Source of the DNA: an uncultured Methylobacillus sp.
Lineage (GTDB): Bacteria > Pseudomonadota > Gammaproteobacteria > Burkholderiales > Methylophilaceae
Length of the DNA stretch: 64,000 nt
Direction: 5' to 3'
Assembly: GCA_946478865.1 (NCBI GenBank)
Contig: CAMLDO010000005.1
Coordinates: 32,490 to 96,489, forward strand
The translations under genes and the position numbers were made by a program. Shown here piece after piece: positions 44,871-52,762 of this stretch. The notes below the pieces were generated by a model that saw only the letters and a program-made list of their open reading frames with translations, did not search any database and had not been told where the DNA came from. Each line of letters begins with the position of its first letter. The stretch's first letter is position 1.

Positions 44871-45544
44871 ACCTTCACAAGATGTCCGTGCGGGAACTCA
44901 ACCAGTACCTGCACAAGGAGCTGCCGAACAAGAACGGCGTGAAACAGCTGGAGATTCTCAACCCGGACGGCATGCACAGCATTGCCGCGGGGATGGATGT
45001 TCCGGTCGACATCGACATCAAGGGGCATGGCGGCTACTACGTCGGCGGCATGAACAAGCACGCCAACATCACGGTGCACGGCAACGTGGGTTGGGGCGTC
45101 GCGGAAAACATGATGTCCGGCACGGTGCGCGTCAAGGGCTTCGCCTCCTCTGCCGCCGGTGCTACCGGTCGCGGCGGCACGCTGATCATCGAAGGTGACA
45201 CCAGCCTGCGCTGCGGCATCTCGATGAAGGGCATCGACATCATCGTCGGCGGCAGCATCGGCAACTTCTCCGGCTTCATGGCGCAAGCCGGCCGCATGGT
45301 GATCTGCGGCGATGCCGGCGACGGCCTGGGCGACTCCATGTACGAAGCGGTGTTCTACGTGCGCGGCAAGATCAAGTCGCTGGGCGCGGATGCCCAGGAA
45401 GAGCCGATGACGGACGCGGATTACGCGGCGGTTCAGGAACTGCTGGATCGCGCCGGCTTCAAGCATGACCCGAAGGAATTCAAGCGGGTGGCGGGCGCCA
45501 AGAAACTCTATAACTGGAACGCAGACGCGAACCAGGAATACTGA
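44858..45544 (+). CDS. mgsB: N-methylglutamate synthase subunit B (GXGXG domain)
   Basis: A 228-residue protein of the GXGXG beta-helix type found in the C-terminal part of glutamate synthase and in formylmethanofuran dehydrogenase subunit C. The repeated Gly-containing turns are visible (IKGHGGYYVGG, VHGNVGWGVAENM, VKGFASSAAGATGRGG, GGSIGNFSGFMAQAG). It is a structural subunit of the MgsABC complex. Spacing to mgsC is 16 bases. Confidence 0.92.
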   Translation: MESLDLHKMSVRELNQYLHKELPNKNGVKQLEILNPDGMHSIAAGMDVPVDIDIKGHGGYYVGGMNKHANITVHGNVGWGVAENMMSGTVRVKGFASSAAGATGRGGTLIIEGDTSLRCGISMKGIDIIVGGSIGNFSGFMAQAGRMVICGDAGDGLGDSMYEAVFYVRGKIKSLGADAQEEPMTDADYAAVQELLDRAGFKHDPKEFKRVAGAKKLYNWNADANQEY

Positions 45545-45560
45545 TACAGGGATACGAATC

Positions 45561-46907
45561 ATGACCAAAAAATTAGTACTGGAAGAAAGCGCTGGCTTTG
45601 ATCAGAAAGTGATCGAATACGTGCACCGCGCTTCCGCGACGGGGTTGTACGAAATTCGCGGCATGGGCGCCAAGCGCCACCTGCCCTCCTTCGACGACCT
45701 CGTGTTCCTGGCCGGTTCCGCTTCGCGCTACCCGCTGGAAGGCTACCGCGAGAAGTGCACCACGACCACGGTTCTGGGCACCCGTTTTGCCAAGAAGCCG
45801 ATCGAGCTGGCAATCCCCATCACCATCGCTGGCATGAGCTTCGGCGCACTGTCCGGCCGCGTGAAAGAGGCCCTGGGCCGCGCTGCGACCGAAATGGGCA
45901 CCTCGACCACTACCGGCGACGGCGGCATGACGCCGGAAGAACGCCAGTCCTCCAAGACGCTGGTGTACCAGTGCCTGCCTTCCCGCTACGGTTTCAATCC
46001 GGACGACCTGCGCAAGGCCGACGCGATCGAACTGGTGATCGGCCAAGGCGCGAAGCCGGGCGGCGGCGGCATGCTGCTGGGCCAGAAGGTGACCAAGCGT
46101 GTGGCCGGCATGCGTACGCTGCCGGTGGGCGTGGACCAGCGCTCCGCGTGCCGTCACCCGGACTGGACCGGTCCTGACGACCTCGCGATCAAGGTCGCAG
46201 AACTGCGCGAAATTACCGACTGGGAAAAGCCGATCTACATCAAGGTGGGTGCGACCCGGACCTTCAACGACGTGAAGCTGGCAGTGCATGCCGGCGCCGA
46301 CGTGATCGTGGTCGACGGCATGCAGGGCGGTACCGCTGCCACGCAGACCGTGTTCATCGAGCACATCGGTATCCCGACCCTGGCAGCACTGCGTCAGGCC
46401 GTGGACGCGCTGGAAGACATGAACATGCGCGGCAAGGTGCAGCTGATCGTCTCCGGCGGTATCCGTACCGGTGCCGACGTGGCCAAGGCGCTGGCCATGG
46501 GTGCCGACGCCGTGGCGATCGGTCAGGGCATCCTGCTGTCGCTCGGTTGCAACAGCTCCAGCTGGGTGCATGAAGGCGCGCATATCGATGCGACCGCCGA
46601 TTACAACGCACTCGGCACCGCTCCCGGCTACTGCCACCACTGCCAGACCGGCAAGTGCCCGGTCGGCGTGACCACGCAGGACGAGATTCTTGAACAACGC
46701 CTGGAGCCGCTCACCGGCGCCAAGCGCGTCAAGAACTACCTCAAGACGCTGAACATGGAACTGACCACTGTTGCGCGTGCCTGCGGCAAATCGAACGTCC
46801 ACCACCTGGAGCGTGAAGACCTGGTGGCGCTGACGATCGAGGCTGCTGCCATGGCAAGACTGCCGCTGGCAGGTACCAACTGGGTTCCGGGAGCTACCGG
46901 GTTCTGA
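45561..46907 (+). CDS. mgsC: N-methylglutamate synthase subunit C (glutamate synthase-like FMN domain)
   Basis: A 448-residue catalytic subunit similar to the FMN-binding domain of glutamate synthase. It has ITIAGMSFGALSGRVKEAL, the TTTGDGGMTPEERQ segment, IGQGAKPGGGGMLLG, FMN-phosphate binding in LIVSGGIRTGADVAKALAMG, and a 3Fe-4S cluster motif C-x2-C-x4-C at Cys358, Cys361 and Cys366. It reductively transfers methylamine to 2-oxoglutarate, giving N-methylglutamate. A terminator lies 236 bases downstream, after a possible short ORF. Confidence 0.94.
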   Translation: MTKKLVLEESAGFDQKVIEYVHRASATGLYEIRGMGAKRHLPSFDDLVFLAGSASRYPLEGYREKCTTTTVLGTRFAKKPIELAIPITIAGMSFGALSGRVKEALGRAATEMGTSTTTGDGGMTPEERQSSKTLVYQCLPSRYGFNPDDLRKADAIELVIGQGAKPGGGGMLLGQKVTKRVAGMRTLPVGVDQRSACRHPDWTGPDDLAIKVAELREITDWEKPIYIKVGATRTFNDVKLAVHAGADVIVVDGMQGGTAATQTVFIEHIGIPTLAALRQAVDALEDMNMRGKVQLIVSGGIRTGADVAKALAMGADAVAIGQGILLSLGCNSSSWVHEGAHIDATADYNALGTAPGYCHHCQTGKCPVGVTTQDEILEQRLEPLTGAKRVKNYLKTLNMELTTVARACGKSNVHHLEREDLVALTIEAAAMARLPLAGTNWVPGATGF

Positions 46908-46961
46908 TTTCTCCAAGAGCGATCCCCCCGACGCAAGTCGGTTTAGGAAGGGAGCTATGAC

Positions 46962-47135
46962 ATGCGAGCAATTCGACGGACGGGAAAACGGGGTACCTTG
47001 CTCAACCTCGCGTCTGAAGGCGATGTTCGGGCCGGCCTGCACTTCGGGTCGGCAGGAGTAGCTCTCTTCTTTCTTTCTTTTCCGGGAGCGCGGCAGTCGG
47101 CGCGGCTCCCAGCTGGTAGCAAGCTGTTGTTGTGA
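46962..47135 (+). CDS. Possible short ORF (57 residues) between mgsC and the terminator
   Basis: An ATG at 46962 opens a 57-codon frame with a basic start (MRAIRRTGKRG) and a short hydrophobic stretch (GVALFFLSFPGA). An alternative ATG five bases upstream gives a different 34-codon frame. AGGAAGGGAG lies just upstream, an unusually strong ribosome-binding site for a non-coding gap, and the terminator follows 9 bases after the stop. No family is recognised and the composition is not clearly coding; it may equally be a leader or small RNA. Confidence 0.25.
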   Translation: MRAIRRTGKRGTLLNLASEGDVRAGLHFGSAGVALFFLSFPGARQSARLPAGSKLLL

Positions 47136-47143
47136 AGTCGCAG

Positions 47144-47182
47144 AACGCCCATCCATCTCGTATGGATGGGCGTTTTGTTTTT
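47144..47182 (+). terminator. Rho-independent terminator of the mgd-gmaS-mgs operon
   Basis: A 13-base perfect stem (47144-47156 with 47162-47174), 5-base loop, followed by TTGTTTTT. It separates the N-methylglutamate operon from the small membrane protein and permease genes. Confidence 0.9.
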
Positions 47183-47206
47183 AAAACATAACCGGAGGAG
47201 AAGTAG

Positions 47207-47533
47207 ATGAAACAAGATATGAAATCGCGAATACAGCGCATGTTCATGCAGGACTGTGTAATGGCATGGTTCGATGTGCTGTTGTTATGGGCGGTGGCGG
47301 CGTTCGTGCTGTTCGATACGCTGGCGTTCGTCCAGGATGGAAACATACGTACGGCGCTGTACATCGCATGTGCTGTGCTGGTGTTATTCAATACGGCCTC
47401 TGTCGCCGCGATGACCTCGCATTACGCGGAAGACAAGGATTTCATCTACGGTCTGGACATCAAGCATCTGGACGATAACCAGGAAGCCGCACGCCTCGCG
47501 AGAGTAGCTTCCGCAGCGAGGGCTTCAGCATGA
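47207..47533 (+). CDS. Small membrane protein 1 (108 residues), permease-linked
   Basis: A 108-residue protein with two predicted membrane helices (about 18-41 and 48-70) and a charged C-terminal tail (residues 71-108). No family is recognised. GGAGGAG lies 8 bases upstream of the ATG. It overlaps the next gene by 4 bases and is followed by two more small membrane proteins and an APC permease, all in one direction. It may be an accessory subunit of a transporter; this is inferred only from position. Confidence 0.75.
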   Translation: MKQDMKSRIQRMFMQDCVMAWFDVLLLWAVAAFVLFDTLAFVQDGNIRTALYIACAVLVLFNTASVAAMTSHYAEDKDFIYGLDIKHLDDNQEAARLARVASAARASA

Positions 47534-47919
47534 AGAAATACACCCCCAAAAAGCAGAGCGGTATCGGGCAGTTCATCGACAGCATCTTCATCCTGGTGCT
47601 GGTTTACGTGAGCCTCTACATCCCTTTGCTGCTGAAGTCGGAACCTGCCGAGGAAGCGGCGGCAGATGCCGCGAAGGAAGCAGTCAAGCCCACCTGGACG
47701 TCGCTCGACGTTTCGCCTGTAGTCCAGCAGCAGTGGGAAAAGCTGGGTTACGACGCGGAAAAGGCGGCCGGCCTGATCGGCTCGAAGTTCGACTACACCA
47801 TCGACCCCCTGATGTTGCTGATTACGGTGGCGGTGATCGTGGGCTACTTCGTATTCATGATCAAGGTGTCCGACAAACAATACCGCGAGGTCATCGCGGA
47901 AAAATTCGGCGAGCGCTGA
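47530..47919 (+). CDS. Small membrane protein 2 (129 residues), permease-linked
   Basis: A 129-residue protein with a basic N-terminus, a helix at about 15-35, a soluble Ala/Glu-rich segment (36-90) and a second helix near 92-112, then a charged tail ending EKFGER. The soluble loop probably faces the periplasm. Unknown family. It starts inside the stop codon of the preceding gene, so the two are likely translated together. Confidence 0.75.
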   Translation: MKKYTPKKQSGIGQFIDSIFILVLVYVSLYIPLLLKSEPAEEAAADAAKEAVKPTWTSLDVSPVVQQQWEKLGYDAEKAAGLIGSKFDYTIDPLMLLITVAVIVGYFVFMIKVSDKQYREVIAEKFGER

Positions 47920-47943
47920 GCGCCGCACGACGAGGAGAACGAA

Positions 47944-48099
47944 ATGAATTTCTGGCAAATACTGAGTTACGCCGCCTGGGTGATTTCCGCCCTGCTGGTG
48001 GCCTGGATGCTGGCCGACATGGTCAGTATTTCCAAGCAGTACGACGAAGACTTCCTGATGAGCTCGCGCGAAGGCGCGGACGAGCTTACCGATCATTAA
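47944..48099 (+). CDS. Small membrane protein 3 (51 residues), permease-linked
   Basis: A 51-residue protein with one membrane helix (about 5-25, WQILSYAAWVISALLVAWML) and an acidic C-terminal tail. GAGGAG lies 6 bases before the ATG. It ends 27 bases before the permease gene. Size and layout resemble small regulatory or stabilising subunits of secondary transporters. Unknown family. Confidence 0.7.
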   Translation: MNFWQILSYAAWVISALLVAWMLADMVSISKQYDEDFLMSSREGADELTDH

Positions 48100-48126
48100 C
48101 CGTCATACTTTTCAGGGAGACCGTAA

Positions 48127-49521
48127 ATGAGTTCAAGTGCTACAAGCGCTGCAGGAGAGCAGCGCATTTCGATGCTGAAGGTGCTCAATCCCTTTCACGT
48201 CTGGGCGTTGGGCGTGGGGATCGTGCTGGTCGGCGAGTTCATGGGGTGGAATTTTTCCGTGGCCAAGGGCGGTGCCTACGGTGCGCTGATCGCCTGCTGG
48301 GTGATCGGCCTGCTGTACACCTGCGTGGCGATGATCGATTCGGAAGTCACCTCGACCGTGGCGGCTGCCGGGGGGCAATACACCCAGGCGAAACATATCA
48401 TCGGGCCGCTGATGGCGTTCAATGTCGGGTTGTACCTGGTCATGGCCTATACCATGCTGGAGGCGGCGGACGCGCTTATCGTGGGCGACCTCATGAAATC
48501 CGGGGCGGAGGCTCTGGGCTACGCGGGGTTGAATACCCAGCCCTTCGTAGTGCTCACCATCGCCTTCCTCGCGTGGTTGAACTACCGCGGGGTGTTCATG
48601 ACGCTGACGCTGAATTTCGTCATCACGCTGGTCGCGTTCGTCGCGATTCTGGTGCTGTTCATCGGCGTGGATCCGCTCAATCCGGGGACCGTGCTGAAGC
48701 ACAAGGAGCTGCTGACCGACCTGCCGTACGGCTGGATCGGCGTGGTGGCCTCGCTGCAGTTCGGCATGTGGTATTACCTCGGTATCGAGGGCACCTGCCA
48801 GGCGGCCGAGGAAACGCGTTCGGCTGCACGCTCCATTCCGCTCGGCACCATGGGCGGCATGATGACGCTGCTGGTGGCGGCTACGCTGACCTGGTACATC
48901 TGTACCGGCCTGATGCCGTGGCAATACCTGGGACAGGCCTATACGCCGCTGTACGACGCCGCGACCATTGTCGGCAACACCAAGCTGCAAATTCTGCTGT
49001 TCGTCGGCACGCTGTTTGCCGCGGTGGCTTCCGCCAACGGCTGCATCAACGATGCCTCGCGCGCCTGGTTCTCGCTCGGCCGCGACCGCTTCATGCCGGG
49101 CTGGTTCGGCGCGATCCACCCGCGTTACCGCACGCCGTACCGCGCGATCATCTTCCTCATCCCGATCGCGGTGTCGTTCGCGTTCACCGGGCTGCTGGAC
49201 CAGGTGATCACGTTCTCCATCCTGTCGGGCCTGCTGGGCTACACCTTCATGTCCATCAACATGGTGAAGTTCCGCAGGAAGTGGCCGCTCGGCACCATCA
49301 AGCGCGGCTACATCCATCCGTTCCACCCGATCCCGGCCATCGTGCTGTTCGTCCTGTGCTCGGCAGTGTATTTCGCGACCTTCCTCGGATATGGCGCGTC
49401 GCTGCTCGCGATCATGGCGTTCTATATCGTGGCGTCGGCCTGGTTCACGTTCCGGCGGTACCAGTTCGTCAAGCGCGCGGACCAGTTCACGATGCCGTGG
49501 CCGCGTCCCAAGGGTTATTAA
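48127..49521 (+). CDS. APC-superfamily amino acid/amine permease
   Basis: A 464-residue membrane transporter with 12 predicted helices, of the ethanolamine/amino-acid permease type (VLNPFHVWALGVGIVLVGEFMGWNF near the start; GIEGTCQAAEETRSAARSIP in the centre). Its place directly behind the N-methylglutamate operon suggests uptake of methylamine or a related amine, but the substrate is not proved. AGGGAGA lies 6 bases upstream of the ATG. It forms a unit with the three small membrane proteins and the universal stress protein. Confidence 0.85.
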   Translation: MSSSATSAAGEQRISMLKVLNPFHVWALGVGIVLVGEFMGWNFSVAKGGAYGALIACWVIGLLYTCVAMIDSEVTSTVAAAGGQYTQAKHIIGPLMAFNVGLYLVMAYTMLEAADALIVGDLMKSGAEALGYAGLNTQPFVVLTIAFLAWLNYRGVFMTLTLNFVITLVAFVAILVLFIGVDPLNPGTVLKHKELLTDLPYGWIGVVASLQFGMWYYLGIEGTCQAAEETRSAARSIPLGTMGGMMTLLVAATLTWYICTGLMPWQYLGQAYTPLYDAATIVGNTKLQILLFVGTLFAAVASANGCINDASRAWFSLGRDRFMPGWFGAIHPRYRTPYRAIIFLIPIAVSFAFTGLLDQVITFSILSGLLGYTFMSINMVKFRRKWPLGTIKRGYIHPFHPIPAIVLFVLCSAVYFATFLGYGASLLAIMAFYIVASAWFTFRRYQFVKRADQFTMPWPRPKGY

Positions 49522-49542
49522 CGGAAACAGGGAGAACATGAC

Positions 49543-49974
49543 ATGAATAGCAAGCTCCTTTGTGCGACGGATGGCTCGCACAGCGCCGACAAGGCGGCTG
49601 ATTTCGCCATCGACCTCGCGCGCAGAACCGGCGCCCACCTGACGTTCCTGACGGTGGTGCACGTGACGACGCAGGATGTGGCCCGCAGCGTGTTCTGGGA
49701 TTCGGACGTGCTGGCCGCGGGCGATGCCCAGCTGCAAGCCGAGTTGCGCAGCGTGCGCGACAAGGCCGGTGCTGTCGGGCTGAAAGACATTGCCTGCGCG
49801 CGCGCCGAAGGCCACGACATTGCGGCCGCGATCATCGACTTTGCCGAGCGTAACGGCTACGACCACGTCATCACCGGTTCGGTGGGGCGTACCGGCGTTG
49901 CCCGCATGCTGCTGGGGTCGATCGCGCAGCAGGTGATCGCCAAGGCGCACTGTCCGGTGACGGTGGTGCGTTGA
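49543..49974 (+). CDS. Universal stress protein, UspA family
   Basis: A 143-residue cytosolic Usp domain protein. The nucleotide-binding motif G-x2-G-x(9)-G-(S/T) is visible in GSVGRTGVARMLLGSIAQQV, followed by the final CPVTVVR strand. It begins 21 bases after the permease; Usp proteins next to transporters often modulate transport. A GC-rich hairpin follows. Confidence 0.88.
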   Translation: MNSKLLCATDGSHSADKAADFAIDLARRTGAHLTFLTVVHVTTQDVARSVFWDSDVLAAGDAQLQAELRSVRDKAGAVGLKDIACARAEGHDIAAAIIDFAERNGYDHVITGSVGRTGVARMLLGSIAQQVIAKAHCPVTVVR

Positions 49975-49987
49975 TGTCGTTGTAAGC

Positions 49988-50013
49988 GGGAGGGCGGGTT
50001 CGCCCGCCTTCCC
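49988..50013. terminator. GC-rich hairpin after the universal stress protein gene
   Basis: An 11-base stem (one mismatch) with a 4-base loop, GGGAGGGCGGG paired with CCCGCCTTCCC. No T-run follows, so it may be a weak terminator or an mRNA-stabilising structure that lowers expression of the next genes. Confidence 0.45.
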
Positions 50014-50029
50014 ACCTGTAGGAACATTT

Positions 50030-50692
50030 ATGCAACTCGCCCCCTATTTTCTCAGCCTGCTGTTTGCGGCAGTGCTGGCCAGGATGTACCTGACCCATCA
50101 TCGCAGGACGCTCGCGGGCCGGGCCAGCTTGCTGGATACCTGCAAACCTCTGCTGCGAAGCGCCGTGCCGGGTCGCAACGAAGCCGGATATGCGACGCTC
50201 GAGGGCCTGTATGACGGTTATCGCGTGCGCCTGACGCTGGAAGAAGACCATCTCGCGCTGCGCAAGATTCCTTCCCTGTGGCTGCACCTGCTCATCGAAA
50301 GCGACCGTGCCGGAAGCTCCGGCACGCTGGGCATGCTGGTCAGGCCGCAGAACACCGAGTTCTACAGTCCTTCCTGGGACTGGGAGCATGCGGTCGCGCC
50401 CCCGCCGGGCTGGCCGCAGCATGCGATCTATCGCACCCGCGGCGAATTGCCCGACATCGCACGTATCGACATGCGCGTGAAGGCGCTGTTCGAGGATGAA
50501 AAAACCAAGGAGCTGATCGTGACGCCGCAACGGATCCGGCTCACATATCAGGCCAAGCAGGCGGAGCGGGGCGACTACCTGCTGCTGCGTTCCGCCACGT
50601 TCGATCACGACCCCTTGCTGCCCGATACCGTGCAGGCGCTGTTGCGCCACGGCATCGGACTGCATCAGGACCTGGAAGGAGGTACCGCGTGA
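50030..50692 (+). CDS. Membrane-anchored protein of unknown function
   Basis: A 220-residue protein with one N-terminal helix (about 4-22) and a basic segment after it, then a soluble domain of mixed strands and helices (CKPLLRSAVPGRNEAGYATLEGLYDGYRVRL). I do not recognise the family. It overlaps the next gene by 4 bases and forms a trio with a small membrane protein and an amidotransferase. Confidence 0.7.
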   Translation: MQLAPYFLSLLFAAVLARMYLTHHRRTLAGRASLLDTCKPLLRSAVPGRNEAGYATLEGLYDGYRVRLTLEEDHLALRKIPSLWLHLLIESDRAGSSGTLGMLVRPQNTEFYSPSWDWEHAVAPPPGWPQHAIYRTRGELPDIARIDMRVKALFEDEKTKELIVTPQRIRLTYQAKQAERGDYLLLRSATFDHDPLLPDTVQALLRHGIGLHQDLEGGTA

Positions 50693-50976
50693 CCATATCC
50701 ATTTCCCAAAACCGCTCCCCACTGCATCCGCTGGTGGTGCTCGCCGTCGCCGTCGTGTTGCCCGGGGTCGGGCAGGTGCTCAACGGCTCGCCCTCGCGCG
50801 GATTGATGATGCTGTTCTTCATGCTCATGCTGGGCGTCATCACCTATAACCTGGCCGGGCCCGGCATTTCGATTGTCGGCAAGTTCGCGGGCGGAATTTT
50901 CATCTATGCCGTTTCGGTGATGGACGCCTATTACTGGGCGCGTTACCGCGCGGAGCGTCATCGGGTGACTGCATGA
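50689..50976 (+). CDS. Small membrane protein (95 residues) with LPGVGQVLNG motif
   Basis: A 95-residue protein with two or three membrane helices. The LPGVGQVLNGSPSRGLMMLF stretch (about residues 24-43) resembles the G-x-G-Q-x-x-N-G motif of small TM2-like proteins. The start is GTG, supported by GGAGG 7 bases upstream and by overlap with the preceding stop. It overlaps the amidotransferase gene by 4 bases. Function unknown. Confidence 0.7.
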   Translation: MTISISQNRSPLHPLVVLAVAVVLPGVGQVLNGSPSRGLMMLFFMLMLGVITYNLAGPGISIVGKFAGGIFIYAVSVMDAYYWARYRAERHRVTA

Positions 50977-51686
50977 AGCCGATTGCGATCTTCCAGTTTT
51001 CGCCGACAGAGGGGCCGGGGCATCTGGTCGAATTCCTCGATGCCCGCCATATCCCATGGCGGCTCATCCGCATCGATGCCGGCGACCCCGTACCGGCCGA
51101 CACAACGGCTCTGTCCGGCATCGCCATGATGGGCGGCCCGATGAGCGTCAACGATCCGCTGCCGTGGATTCCCCAACTGCATGGGCTGATCCGCGAGGCG
51201 GTGGACAAGGATGTGCCGCTGCTGGGGCATTGCCTCGGCGGGCAGTTCCTGGCGACGGCGCTGGGCGGCCGCGTCACCAACAACCACTGCAAGGAAGTCG
51301 GCTGGCATGCGGTGGATATCGAGGGCGGCGAAGCGGCGCATCCATGGTTCGGCGACATGTCCGAGTTCACTACTTTCCAGTGGCATTACCAGACCTTCAG
51401 CATCCCGCCCGGCGCTACGCGCGTGCTGAGCAATGAGCATTGCGCCAACCAGGCGTTCGTCCTCGGCCCGCACATCGGATTCCAGTGCCATATCGAGATG
51501 ACGACCGGCATGGTGCGCACCTGGGTTGACGGGAATACGGCGGAGATCAACGCGGCGGCGAATGCTTCTTCGGTGCAGTCGCCGGAGGAAATGTTGCGCG
51601 AGCTCGATGCGCGTGTCGCGACGCTTAACCGCGTTGCCGACGGCATCTACACCCATTGGATCAGTCATCTAACCACTTTGGAGTAA
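50973..51686 (+). CDS. Class I glutamine amidotransferase
   Basis: A 237-residue GATase1 protein related to GuaA-type amidotransferases. The nucleophile elbow is GHCLGGQFLA (Cys about residue 88) and the catalytic His-x-Glu is in FQCHIEM (about 169-175). Free-standing members hydrolyse gamma-glutamyl compounds or serve as subunits. Near a gamma-glutamylmethylamide pathway, action on a gamma-glutamyl amide is an attractive but unproved idea. It overlaps the preceding gene by 4 bases. Confidence 0.85.
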   Translation: MKPIAIFQFSPTEGPGHLVEFLDARHIPWRLIRIDAGDPVPADTTALSGIAMMGGPMSVNDPLPWIPQLHGLIREAVDKDVPLLGHCLGGQFLATALGGRVTNNHCKEVGWHAVDIEGGEAAHPWFGDMSEFTTFQWHYQTFSIPPGATRVLSNEHCANQAFVLGPHIGFQCHIEMTTGMVRTWVDGNTAEINAAANASSVQSPEEMLRELDARVATLNRVADGIYTHWISHLTTLE

Positions 51687-51952
51687 TCCCTTGTTGGAAT
51701 TGAGGGGAGGGTTGCGCCATTCGATAATGGCCTCAAGTTTGGTGACGAGCGGCATGGTCGTCATCTGGCTTATCTCCTCACTCCCCCGAATGGCGGGATT
51801 TGGAAGGGGGTCGAGTCAGTTTCGTTGCAAGCCGGTGTGCTTTTTCCCTCAGTTTGGGCGCATCGGCAACACGACCCCCTTCATTTTTTTGTGAGGGCGA
51901 AAAACGGTTGATACGCCATGGGCAATGACAGGTTTTTTGTGGAGCGAATGTT

Positions 51953-52762
51953 ATGAATCTACCCATCGATTTTCCGCTGACAACCGTCGAGGATGTACAG
52001 AACACTCCGGATATTCGCCGGCTTGCGATCGACCAAGTCGGCATCAAGGGCATCCGCCATCCCATCAGCATCCCGGACAACACCGGCGCCATCCAGCACA
52101 CCGTGGCGACGATCAACATGTACGTCTACCTGCCCGAGCACTTCAAGGGCACGCACATGTCGCGCTTCGTCGAGATTCTGAATTTGAACGAAAAGCCGGT
52201 TTCGATCGGCAATTTCCGCGAGATGCTGGAAGACATGGCGGAGCGGCTGGAAACGGATTCCGGCCATATCGAGATGCACTTCCCCTTCTTCGTCAACAAG
52301 ACGGCGCCGGTATCGGGCGTGCGCAGCCTCATGGATTACGAGGTCAGCCTCATCGGGGACATTCGCGACGGCGCCTGTGGAGTGACCCTCAAGCTGCTGG
52401 TGCCCGTGACCAGCCTGTGCCCATGCTCCAAGAAGATTTCCGAATACGGCGCGCACAATCAGCGCTCTCATGTGACGATCACCGCGCGCATCAACGAGAC
52501 CATCACCATCGAAGACCTCATCCGCGTGGTCGAGGAAGAGGCCTCCAGCGAACTCTACGGCCTGCTCAAGCGCCCGGACGAGAAGTTCGTCACCGAATAC
52601 GCCTACGACAATCCCAAGTTCGTCGAGGACATGGTGCGCGACGTGGCGGCGCGGCTCAATGCGGATGAGCGCATAGCCCGCTGGTCGGTCGAGTGCGAGA
52701 ACTTCGAATCGATCCACAACCACTCCGCCTACGCCGTGATCCACGGAGGCCGTTCCGCATGA
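51953..52762 (+). CDS. folE2: GTP cyclohydrolase FolE2
   Basis: A 269-residue type IB GTP cyclohydrolase (FolE2/COG1469) making dihydroneopterin triphosphate, first step of folate and pterin synthesis. The active-site region [20 protein letters not shown], with its zinc-ligand Cys, is intact. Other typical parts are [10 protein letters not shown] at about 30-39 and the final HNHSAYA. In methylotrophs it can feed folate or methanopterin C1 carriers. GGAG lies about 9 bases upstream. The 266-base gap before it shows no recognisable element. It overlaps ribBA by 4 bases. Confidence 0.92.
   Translation: MNLPIDFPLTTVEDVQNTPDIRRLAIDQVGIKGIRHPISIPDNTGAIQHTVATINMYVYLPEHFKGTHMSRFVEILNLNEKPVSIGNFREMLEDMAERLETDSGHIEMHFPFFVNKTAPVSGVRSLMDYEVSLIGDIRDGACGVTLKLLVPVTSLCPCSKKISEYGAHNQRSHVTITARINETITIEDLIRVVEEEASSELYGLLKRPDEKFVTEYAYDNPKFVEDMVRDVAARLNADERIARWSVECENFESIHNHSAYAVIHGGRSA

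Noticed and set aside
51691..51894. A 67-codon open frame between the amidotransferase and folE2 genes
   Set aside because: No ribosome-binding site, no conserved feature, irregular composition; the 266-base gap otherwise shows nothing I can name.
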